Shown one piece after another: positions 1 to 5,739 of a DNA stretch of 5,739 nucleotides. Below the pieces are notes generated by a model. That model saw only the letters and a program-made list of their open reading frames with translations, did not search any database and was not told the origin of the DNA. The stretch comes from Verrucomicrobiota bacterium (GTDB taxonomy: Bacteria > Verrucomicrobiota > Verrucomicrobiia > Limisphaerales > DSYF01), in contig JALOTU010000175.1 in NCBI GenBank assembly GCA_025457725.1, positions 1 to 5,739 of the forward strand. The letters are read 5' to 3'. The position numbers and the translations under genes were made by a program. Numbering within the stretch: the first letter of the stretch is position 1; every line of letters begins with the position of its first letter.

Positions 1-149
1 GTAGGCAGGCGCCATGACCAAGACTGTGGCCACAATTTCCTTTCGGTGGGGCCGCGCAGCCGCGCAGTCACGCGCCGACGCAGCGGCGCCCCACCCGATT
101 GATCGGCCACACTTCATCTGGCCCTGCCGCCGGCAGCCGTGGGTCAGGC

Positions 150-178
150 GGTTATCAGATCCTGATCAACGGATAACC
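150..178. promoter_or_regulatory. Operator-like inverted repeat (dyad)
   Basis: GGTTATC (150-156) is repeated as its exact reverse complement GATAACC (172-178), 15 bp apart. Nested inside, ATCAG (154-158) pairs with CTGAT (162-166) around ATC. The half-site spacing (centre to centre about two helical turns) is typical of a dimeric repressor site, and the location is upstream of the transporter gene. There is no promoter anchor and no second copy in the window, so it could equally be a chance repeat or part of an RNA hairpin. Confidence 0.25.
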
Positions 179-331
179 CAAAGGCACCGACCCCAAGCCC
201 GCAACTCCCTGCCCTCCAACAACCCGACCCCGCGGCATGACGGTCGCTAATCGCACACCCAAGACCAAATAGTCGCGCCGGTTTCAAAATAGACCAACCA
301 AACGTCAAGGAGCGGTTGTTCACAATTGGGG

Positions 332-363
332 TCCGGGTGGTGAGCCACGGCTCACCACCCGGA
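332..363. repeat. Perfect 15-bp-arm palindrome (REP-like hairpin)
   Basis: Left arm 332-346 (TCCGGGTGGTGAGCC) and right arm 349-363 (GGCTCACCACCCGGA) are exact reverse complements separated by AC. As RNA it would give a 14-bp stem with a CACG tetraloop. No T-run follows on either strand, so it is not an ordinary intrinsic terminator. It lies about 220 bp upstream of the chosen transporter start. An arm this long with no mismatch is unlikely by chance, and the form suits a dispersed intergenic palindrome of the REP/RPE kind. A leader hairpin for the transporter mRNA is the alternative. Confidence 0.7.
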
Positions 364-582
364 ATGCGTTTGGAGGCCGGACCGCGCTCCAGTCTTTGTG
401 GGCGGCGCGATCTTCCCGGGACGCAGGGATCTCCGGCCGACCATGCAGCCCGTCCTCCACGGCAACAAATCCAGCTTGACCTGATGGACAGTCTCACAAG
501 CATTGTGTCTCAGTTAAGCCCCGGGCGGGTTGACGGGTCGGATGCCGCGTTGAGTCCTGCTGAACGTGGATTGACGATTGCC

Positions 583-2340
583 ATGAAAGAGTCCTCCTTG
601 ACGAGCGGCCCCAAAAACAAGCTGGGACAGCTCGCCGCCACCGCCATCTGCGGCAACGACATCACCTCCTCCTGCCTGTACGTGTCGGCACTGGCCCTGA
701 TGTACGGCGGCCGCTGGGGTCCGCTGGCGCTGCTGCTGGTGGGCGGGGTGCTGTATCTTTACCGGTCCATTTATGCCGAGGTGGTCGGGGCCCTGCCCCT
801 CAACGGTGGCGCCTACAACGCGCTGCTCAACACCACCAGCAAATACCGCGCTTCCGTGGCCGCCTGCCTGACCGTCCTGTCCTACATGGCCACGGCCGTC
901 ATCTCCGCCAACGAGGCCATCCATTACGTTCATGCCTCCCTGCCCTGGATCCCCGTCCTGCCCGCCACCGTGGTGCTGCTTGCCCTGTTTGCCGGATTGA
1001 CCATCTGGGGCATCGCCGAATCGGCCGTGGTGGCTATCGGGATCTTCGTCTTCCACCTGGGCACGCTGGCGCTGCTGCTGGTGCTCGGGACGGGACACGT
1101 GCTCCTGCACGGCCCCGCATTGTTGTGGGCCAATCTCGCGACTCCGGATGCGCAAGGCGTCGGTCCCGCCATCTTCTTCGGTTTTTGCGCCGCCATGCTG
1201 GGAATCTCCGGGTTTGAAAGCTCCGCCAATTTCGTCGAGGAACAGGCCGAGGGGGTGTTTCCCAAGACCCTGCGCAACATGTGGGCCGCCGTCACCATCC
1301 TCAATCCGGCGATGGCCATGCTGGCCCTGGCCGTGCTCCCACTGGGCGAAATCACCCATCACGAGGAGGCGCTCCTGGCGGAAATCGGAACCCAAGCGGG
1401 CGGACCCTGGCTGGCCAACCTGATTTCCGTGAACGCAGCCCTGGTGCTGAGCGGCGCGGTGCTGACCAGTTTCGTGGGCGTGAACGGTTTGGTCCGACGC
1501 ATGACCCTCGATCGGTGCCTGCCCCAGTTGCTGTTGACAACCAACCGCCGCGGCACCACCCACCGGATTCTCCTCGCCTTCCTGCTGCTCACGGTGTCCG
1601 TGCTGTGGATCACCCGGGGACGGCTCACTTCACTGGCGGGCGTCTATACCATCTCCTTTCTCTCGGTGATGATTCTTTTTGGGGTTGGCAACGTGCTGCT
1701 CAAGGTCCGGCGCGCCGCCCTGCCGCGACCGTCCCGGGCGTCCTGGCCCACGGTCCTCCTGGGCATCGGCGCCGTGGGCGCGGGTCTGGTGGGCAATGCG
1801 ATCATGAATCCCTCGAATCTACGCGTGTTCTTCGAGTACTTCCTGCCGGCTCTGCTGGTGGTGATCATCATGCTCGGCCGCGTCAGCCTGCTGCAACTCT
1901 GCCTGGCCATCATCCGCTCGGCCATCCAGTCGATCGTGCGCCCGCTGACCCTGACGGTCAGCTCGGTGCACAACAAGATCGAGCAGATCCAGTCCCAGCA
2001 AATCGTCTTCTTCACCCGGGGCGACAACATTGCCAATCTCAACCGCGTCATGCTTTACATCCAGCAGAACGAGCACACCAACCGGATCAAGCTGGTGCAT
2101 GTGACCAACGACACCACATCGGTTTCCGAAAAACTGCGCCGGGACATCGTGCTGCTCGACGAGGCGTATCCGGACATCGACGTGGAGTTTGTGGTGCAGC
2201 CGGGCACGTTCGGCCCGGAGCTGATCCAGCAGCTGTCACGCGAGTGGCACATCCCGCCCAATTTCATGTTCATCGGCTGCCCGGGGCAAGGGCTGCCGCA
2301 TTCCCTCGCCGAACTGGGCGGCGTGCGCGTGATTGTCTGA
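583..2340 (+). CDS. APC-superfamily permease, KimA/KUP-like (probable potassium or other cation/H+ symporter)
   Basis: This is a 585-residue integral inner-membrane transporter. Hydrophobic segments at about residues 16-40, 44-66, 89-109, 122-143, 146-172, 193-216, 233-254, 278-306, 327-344, 349-374, 397-417 and 423-443 give about 12 helices. A soluble cytoplasmic domain follows (about 452-585) with alternating strands and helices (QIVFFTRGDNIANLN, IKLVHVTND, VEFVVQPG, FMFIGCPG), resembling a USP-like fold. APC hallmarks are LPLNGGAYNA after helix 2 and GFESSANFVEEQ in helix 6. Helix 1 lacks the GxGIF motif of amino-acid permeases and instead reads GNDITSSCLY, close to GDIGTSPLY of Kup. Aligned from memory with B. 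subtilis KimA, D26, Y33, T104, S108, E212 and Y365 match its ion-site residues D36, Y43, T121, S125, E233 and Y377. The start at 583 is chosen because conserved sequence begins within about 12 residues. ATG 484 is an in-frame alternative, and neither has a strong Shine-Dalgarno. Substrate is inferred; standard pipelines may label it amino acid permease. Confidence 0.88.
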   Translation: MKESSLTSGPKNKLGQLAATAICGNDITSSCLYVSALALMYGGRWGPLALLLVGGVLYLYRSIYAEVVGALPLNGGAYNALLNTTSKYRASVAACLTVLSYMATAVISANEAIHYVHASLPWIPVLPATVVLLALFAGLTIWGIAESAVVAIGIFVFHLGTLALLLVLGTGHVLLHGPALLWANLATPDAQGVGPAIFFGFCAAMLGISGFESSANFVEEQAEGVFPKTLRNMWAAVTILNPAMAMLALAVLPLGEITHHEEALLAEIGTQAGGPWLANLISVNAALVLSGAVLTSFVGVNGLVRRMTLDRCLPQLLLTTNRRGTTHRILLAFLLLTVSVLWITRGRLTSLAGVYTISFLSVMILFGVGNVLLKVRRAALPRPSRASWPTVLLGIGAVGAGLVGNAIMNPSNLRVFFEYFLPALLVVIIMLGRVSLLQLCLAIIRSAIQSIVRPLTLTVSSVHNKIEQIQSQQIVFFTRGDNIANLNRVMLYIQQNEHTNRIKLVHVTNDTTSVSEKLRRDIVLLDEAYPDIDVEFVVQPGTFGPELIQQLSREWHIPPNFMFIGCPGQGLPHSLAELGGVRVIV

Positions 2341-2341
2341 C

Positions 2342-2361
2342 CCGCCCAACGGAATGGGCGG
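2342..2361. terminator. Possible hairpin between convergent genes
   Basis: CCGCCCA (2342-2348) and TGGGCGG (2355-2361) form a 7-bp stem with a 6-nt loop starting 1 bp after the transporter stop codon. It is followed on the + strand by AAAAGGGG rather than a T-run, so it is not a canonical intrinsic terminator. A second weak stem, CCGGCT (2394-2399) with AGCCGG (2415-2420), lies just beyond the stop of the minus-strand cyclase gene, also without an adjacent T-run. The 83-bp gap between two converging genes is where terminators would be expected, but the evidence is only structural. Confidence 0.3.
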
Positions 2362-2423
2362 AAAAGGGGCAAGACCCGGCCGCAGCGCCCTGCCCGGCTG
2401 GAACCGGCAGGCGAAGCCGGAGC

Positions 2424-3320
2424 TCAAAGGGAAACCGGATCCACATGCATCACCAGTTCACCCCGCTTGAAGACACGAATGTGCCCGTCGGTGGCCGAAA
2501 CCACCACCGCGGTGGTGCGCGTGCGGGCGGTGATCGCAGCCGCGGTCAAATGACGCGTGCCCAATCCCTGAGGCACCCGGACATCCGCCGGACTGGCCAC
2601 CAGGAAGGCTCCGGCGGTTTCGATCACGCCGTCCTGCCGCGCCACAAACGCCCCGTCCAGTTTTGCCAACTCAACCAGCAGATCCCGGATGGACGGACTC
2701 AGCAGCGACCGCTCCTGCAACGCCAGATTCTGGAAGGGATTGGGGACCAGCTGCCTCGATCCGTCCAGCACGCTGGCCGAATCGCCCAGGACAAAGATCG
2801 CGCCCAGCCGTTTGCCGCGCCGGGCCGCGCGGGCAATCTCGCAGGCCACATCAATGGCGGCTTCGATGACGGGCAGGCTGACGTCGTCCGCGGACTTGAC
2901 CAGTTCCTGCAACGCGAGCGAGGAACTTTCCTGGCCCACCTCCAGCACCAGGATGAACTCACCACGCGCCTGGCTGGATCCGACCGAGCACACCAGTCGT
3001 TCGCCCGGCGACACCCGGCCCTTCTGCAGCGCCATGGCCACGGCGTATTGCGCCTGTTTGAACCGGCTGATGAACCGCAGCGGAAGCAACAGGGTCTCGA
3101 ACCCCTGCCCGGCAAGGTCCCGACACGCCTTGCGCGAGGCGCTGGCGGCCAGGAGCCTGAGCTTGCCGGAACCGGCCTTGACCCGCTCGCACATCGCCGC
3201 GCTTTCCGCCACGCACAACACGGCGTGAACGCGGGCCGCGCGCCCAATCGACAGCAGCCGGCGGGCGAGCCGATCCTCGGGCGAAGCAGTGCGTTTGCCG
3301 TGGATCCTCGCGGGTTTCAT
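2424..3320 (-). CDS. Diadenylate cyclase, DacZ/CdaZ-type (PK_C-like domain + DisA_N domain)
   Basis: The gene encodes a soluble protein of 298 residues (from ATG 3320) predicted to condense two ATP into cyclic di-AMP. Numbering from that ATG, the C-terminal half shows the DisA_N catalytic signatures: an NPF segment near 194-196, DGA in LDGAFVARQDGV at about 222-224, GLGTRHL at about 252-258, and VVVSATDGHIRVF at about 272-284. The canonical RHR reads RHL here, so one catalytic-loop Arg is replaced. The N-terminal part (about 20-128) has no membrane helix, unlike CdaA. It has an alternating alpha/beta pattern (VHAVLCVAES, LRLLAASAS, FETLLLPLRF, GERLVCSVGS) like the pyruvate-kinase C-terminal domain, as in archaeal DacZ. 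An in-frame TTG at 3329 would add three residues; ATG is preferred, though neither start has a clear Shine-Dalgarno. The gene follows hrpB on the same strand after 126 bp that contain a small stem (CAACCG/CGGTTG, 3400-3415), so it may have its own promoter. It converges on the KimA-like transporter gene. Activity with the RHL loop is inferred. Confidence 0.88.
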   Translation of the reverse strand: MKPARIHGKRTASPEDRLARRLLSIGRAARVHAVLCVAESAAMCERVKAGSGKLRLLAASASRKACRDLAGQGFETLLLPLRFISRFKQAQYAVAMALQKGRVSPGERLVCSVGSSQARGEFILVLEVGQESSSLALQELVKSADDVSLPVIEAAIDVACEIARAARRGKRLGAIFVLGDSASVLDGSRQLVPNPFQNLALQERSLLSPSIRDLLVELAKLDGAFVARQDGVIETAGAFLVASPADVRVPQGLGTRHLTAAAITARTRTTAVVVSATDGHIRVFKRGELVMHVDPVSL

Positions 3321-3446
3321 CCACGCCAAGATGCGAGCAGGAGGGCGGGAATTGCACGAACAAATTGACCCGGTTCAAGCTGCCGCGGGTCCGGGATTGC
3401 AACCGGGTGCGGTTGGGACGGGATGAGCCGGGTGGGAAGCACGGCC

Positions 3447-5739
3447 CTACCGCCACTCATGCTTGGGATACTTGCGCTGCAACTCCGACTTCACCCGGGG
3501 ATAATGCTCGCGCCAGAAGCCGGCCAGGTCCTGCGTGATCTGCACCGGACGATGGTTCGGCGCCAGGATGTGCACAAGCACCGGCACCCGGCCCATCGCG
3601 ATCTTCGGCGTGTCCTTCACCTCGAACAGTTCCTGGATGCGCAACGCAATGTGCGGCGGTTCGGTATCCGAATACATGACCTTGGGCGTGCGGCCGTTGG
3701 ACAACTTGAGGCGTTCGGGGGCGTGCTCGTCCAGCAACTGCCGCTGCCCGCCGTTGAGCCAGTCCCGCACCACACCCTTCACCGGACGCTCCTTGATCTC
3801 CTTGTAGGTGAAAGCCCCGTGGCACACCTGTTCCATCAGCGCGTGACGATCCTCCAGGGTGATCGGCGGCAGCTCAAATTCCGGACACCACTTCGCCAGC
3901 AGGTTCAGGCGCGTGATCCATTGCTCCACGCCGTTGTCCCATTCCTTCAGCGTCAGCTTTCCGTCCATGACCTGCCCGGCCAGAATCCTGGCGGCGGGAC
4001 CGAGGGGCGGAGGCTCGATCTTGCGCGAGCCGAGCTCCAGCCCGCGAAAGGTCTGCAACTCCTCGGCGTAAACGCGCCGGGCCGAGGAGTCGAAGAACAC
4101 ATTCAGCTTGCAGTCCATGTCGCCGGGAAACAGTTCCCGTAGCCAGTCCGGTTTGATCTCCGTGGCAAGCGACAGAATGGTGTTCGTGTCGCCGCCGTGC
4201 TGCCCGATCTCCCGCACCTCGGCCGGCACGAAGACCAGGGCGTCCTGCACCGCACTCTCGCGGGCCAACACCCCGCGCCGTCCGTGCACCAGCTCGCAAC
4301 GCAGCGTGCCGGAGTCCAGCCGCCGCGCCACCCGGTCGCTGAACCCGATCAGAATGCACTTCTGCAACGCCTCGTCATCGGCCGCCCCCTGTTCCACATC
4401 CAAACCCTCGCGTTGGGCCAGGCGGAGGAATTGTTCCAGCAACGGCCCCACCTGCCTGGCGGTCACCGCGTGAATGCCCATGCGCCCACAGGCGCCCGGA
4501 GCGAAGTGGTTCCTGAAGGCGAACTCCCAGGCCCGCATCAGCAGGAAGAAATCCGACGACGCCTTTTCACCGAGCATGTCGTCGCGGTAATCCCTGGAGG
4601 TCTTGTCCACCTTGCGCAGCAGCAGGTCGCGGCCCTGCGTGAGCGCCGCCACCAGGCACGCCCGATAAACACAGCCAAGCTCCTGCGCCGCCAGCAGCAT
4701 GCGCGAATAGCGCGGATGCACCGGGAACGCCAGCATGCGGCGGCCCAACGGCGTAATCGCGGAACGCGGAGCGCGAAACGCGGAATCATCCGACGCCACC
4801 TGTTCCTCGCTCCGCACTCCGCGTTCCGCGCTGCCCAGCGCTCCCAGGTCCACCAGCAGTTCCTCGGCGTGTGCGAGGCGCTGGTCGCCCGGATGTTCCA
4901 GCCAGCGAAAGCCGTGCAGATCCTCCACCCCGGCGGCCTTGAGCGTGAGCACCACCTCGGCAAGGTCCAGTCGCTGCACCTCGGGCTTCTCCTGCAACAC
5001 CCGGTCACGCTGCTCGGCCTCGGTCCACAGACGATGGCATTCGCCCGGCGCGGTGCGACCCGCCCGTCCCATGCGCTGATCCGCATTGGCCTGGGAAATC
5101 TTGTCGATGAGCAGGGTGTTGATCCCGCGATACGGATCAAACCGCGGGATGCGGGCCAGCCCGGAATCAATCACCAACCGCACCCCGTCGATGGTGAGCG
5201 AGGTCTCGGCCACATTGGTCGCCACCACCACCTTGCGCCGGGGATGACGCGCCACGGCGGCGTCCTGGTCGCGTGGACTCAGCTCTCCGTGCAAGGGCAG
5301 GCAGATAAATCCCCTGGCCTCGGGTTGGTGCCGGATGGCTTCAATGGTGCGGGCGATCTCGAACGCCCCCGGCATGAACACCAGCACATCGCCTTCGCCG
5401 CCCTCCCCAACATACCGTGCAAACGCGCGGGCGGCCTGCTCCCAGACGGGCTCGCGATTGTCGTAGGAGGGCGTGTCGCTATAGTGAACATGAACCGGAT
5501 GGGTGCGCCCCGCCGAGGCCAGGGTCACGCACTCAAGTTCGGGCCGCGCGGCGGCGCGTTGCCCGGAGAGGTAGCGGCCGATCAGCGCCGAATCCAGCGT
5601 GGCCGACATGACCACCAGCCGGAGATCCGGCCTGGCGCCCTCCTGGATGTCGAGCGCCCTCGCCAGGGTGATGTCGCCGTAGAGATGACGCTCGTGAAAC
5701 TCGTCGAACAGGATGGCGGAAACCCCGGGCAACCCGGGA
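3447..5739 (-). CDS. ATP-dependent helicase HrpB (N-terminus cut by window edge)
   Basis: This is a DEAH/DEAH-like superfamily 2 helicase of the bacterial HrpB family, cytoplasmic, predicted to unwind nucleic acid using ATP; its cellular role is poorly defined. Numbering visible residues from position 5732, motif II is DEFH (10-13), motif III SAT (43-45), helicase-C elements follow at LVFMPG (117-122), PLHGELSPRDQ (146-156) and ATNVAETSLTIDGV (171-184), and motif VI is QRMGRAGRTAPGECHRLW (219-236). Winged-helix and ratchet-like regions come next. The C-terminal HrpB-specific domain (about 630-757) contains the diagnostic block GRVPVLVHILAP...PVQITQDLAGFW and ends RKYPKHEWR, followed by TAG. 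The frame stays open to the window edge and the first in-window start-like codon (TTG 5732) sits inside the conserved PGVSAILFDEFHER block, so roughly 100 residues including Walker A lie outside. An extra segment of about 25 residues (301-325) interrupts the region before TPLGRRM; see the repeat at 4758-4830. Confidence 0.96.
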   Translation of the reverse strand, partial: PGLPGVSAILFDEFHERHLYGDITLARALDIQEGARPDLRLVVMSATLDSALIGRYLSGQRAAARPELECVTLASAGRTHPVHVHYSDTPSYDNREPVWEQAARAFARYVGEGGEGDVLVFMPGAFEIARTIEAIRHQPEARGFICLPLHGELSPRDQDAAVARHPRRKVVVATNVAETSLTIDGVRLVIDSGLARIPRFDPYRGINTLLIDKISQANADQRMGRAGRTAPGECHRLWTEAEQRDRVLQEKPEVQRLDLAEVVLTLKAAGVEDLHGFRWLEHPGDQRLAHAEELLVDLGALGSAERGVRSEEQVASDDSAFRAPRSAITPLGRRMLAFPVHPRYSRMLLAAQELGCVYRACLVAALTQGRDLLLRKVDKTSRDYRDDMLGEKASSDFFLLMRAWEFAFRNHFAPGACGRMGIHAVTARQVGPLLEQFLRLAQREGLDVEQGAADDEALQKCILIGFSDRVARRLDSGTLRCELVHGRRGVLARESAVQDALVFVPAEVREIGQHGGDTNTILSLATEIKPDWLRELFPGDMDCKLNVFFDSSARRVYAEELQTFRGLELGSRKIEPPPLGPAARILAGQVMDGKLTLKEWDNGVEQWITRLNLLAKWCPEFELPPITLEDRHALMEQVCHGAFTYKEIKERPVKGVVRDWLNGGQRQLLDEHAPERLKLSNGRTPKVMYSDTEPPHIALRIQELFEVKDTPKIAMGRVPVLVHILAPNHRPVQITQDLAGFWREHYPRVKSELQRKYPKHEWR
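4758..4830. repeat. Palindromic repeat element inserted in frame in hrpB
   Basis: CGCGGAACGCGGAG (4758-4771) is exactly reverse-complemented by CTCCGCGTTCCGCG (4817-4830). Pairing continues inward with four mismatches to about 4785/4803, giving a stem of about 28 positions around a loop near 4788-4800. The arms are themselves built of repeated CGCGGAA-like units. In the hrpB frame it encodes SAERGVRSEEQVASDDSA plus FRAPRSA (visible residues 301-325, exactly 25 codons, 4758-4832), placed between LLVDLGALG and ITPLGRRMLAFPVHPR. In HrpB homologues as I remember them, these two blocks are joined by only a few residues. The features fit a dispersed palindromic element that kept the frame open, comparable to Rickettsia palindromic elements. 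Confidence 0.75.

Larger units (their letters stand above)
1..582. other. Upstream non-coding region with several inverted repeats
   Basis: I see no convincing gene in this stretch. The open frame at 14-250 (+) encodes a low-complexity Arg/Ala/Pro-rich peptide without recognisable domain features, and the frame at 144-503 (-) runs through the palindrome at 332-363; both look like chance frames in GC-rich DNA. Visible structure includes an inverted repeat at 45-55/83-95 (11 pairs with a 2-nt bulge), small hairpins at 124-136 (CTGCC-GCC-GGCAG) and 95-106 (CCGAT-TG-ATCGG), an operator-like dyad at 150-178, and a perfect long palindrome at 332-363. A TTGACC hexamer at 476-481 has no good -10 partner (CATTGT at 501, 19-bp spacing), so no promoter is called. 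The region presumably holds the promoter and leader of the transporter gene at 583. Confidence 0.6.

Noticed and set aside
14..250. Small + strand frame of 78 codons near the left edge
   Set aside because: No ribosome site, no recognisable motif, and it runs through several inverted repeats; probably chance.
316..582. Upstream extension of the transporter from TTG 316 or ATG 484
   Set aside because: The TTG has an AAGGAG only 3 nt away, too close for a normal ribosome site. The first 56 added residues cross the perfect palindrome, and none of the 89 looks like transporter sequence. ATG 484 cannot be excluded, but 583 fits the family better.
1..582. ydaO-type c-di-AMP riboswitch ahead of the KimA-like gene
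   Set aside because: I looked for the conserved ydaO core blocks and did not see them. A covariance-model search (Infernal with the ydaO-yuaA family) would be decisive.
514..1563. Minus-strand frame of 349 codons antisense to the transporter
   Set aside because: The Gly/Gln/His-rich translation mirrors the membrane-protein codons and shows no family motif.
583..2340. Plain amino-acid permease
   Set aside because: The overall fold is APC, but helix 1 lacks GxGIF and carries a KUP/KimA-like NDITSSCLY, with a large cytoplasmic C-terminal domain. The amino-acid label is possible but less supported.
1281..3368. Long + strand open frame of 695 codons crossing the transporter and the cyclase gene
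   Set aside because: It overlaps two clearly recognisable genes in other frames. Its translation is Arg/Pro/Gly/His-rich without domains, typical of third-position GC bias.
3321..3446. Promoter for the cyclase gene
   Set aside because: A TTGAAC-like -35 on the minus strand (3378-3373) has no acceptable -10 at 16-19 bp spacing, so no promoter is called.

Overview
The window is GC-rich bacterial DNA carrying three genes. The G+C content, poorly conserved Shine-Dalgarno signals, palindromic repeat-like sequences and a bacterial DacZ-like diadenylate cyclase together suggest Verrucomicrobiota (Limisphaerales/Pedosphaera-like). This is a judgement from style, not a proven assignment.

Layout. Positions 1-582 hold no convincing gene. 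They contain several inverted repeats, including a perfect 15-bp-arm palindrome at 332-363 and an operator-like dyad at 150-178. Positions 583-2340 (+) encode a 585-residue APC-superfamily transporter with about 12 membrane helices and a cytoplasmic C-terminal alpha/beta domain. Its ion-site residues line up with the potassium/proton symporter KimA better than with amino-acid permeases. An 83-bp convergent gap follows. Positions 2424-3320 (-) encode a diadenylate cyclase (c-di-AMP synthase) with a DisA_N catalytic domain behind a pyruvate-kinase-C-like domain, the architecture called DacZ/CdaZ in archaea. About 126 bp upstream on the same strand, positions 3447-5739 (-) encode the ATP-dependent helicase HrpB. 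Its N-terminus, with the Walker A motif, lies beyond the right edge. The hrpB frame contains an extra segment of about 25 codons formed by an imperfect 73-bp palindrome (4758-4830), which looks like an in-frame palindromic repeat insertion.

How the parts may work together. In Firmicutes, c-di-AMP shuts down potassium importers, including KimA. Here a c-di-AMP synthase gene lies tail-to-tail with a KimA-like transporter gene, so a small c-di-AMP/potassium homeostasis neighbourhood is the most interesting hypothesis. The pairing rests on family resemblance and adjacency. Convergent orientation means the two genes are not an operon. HrpB has no evident functional link to either.
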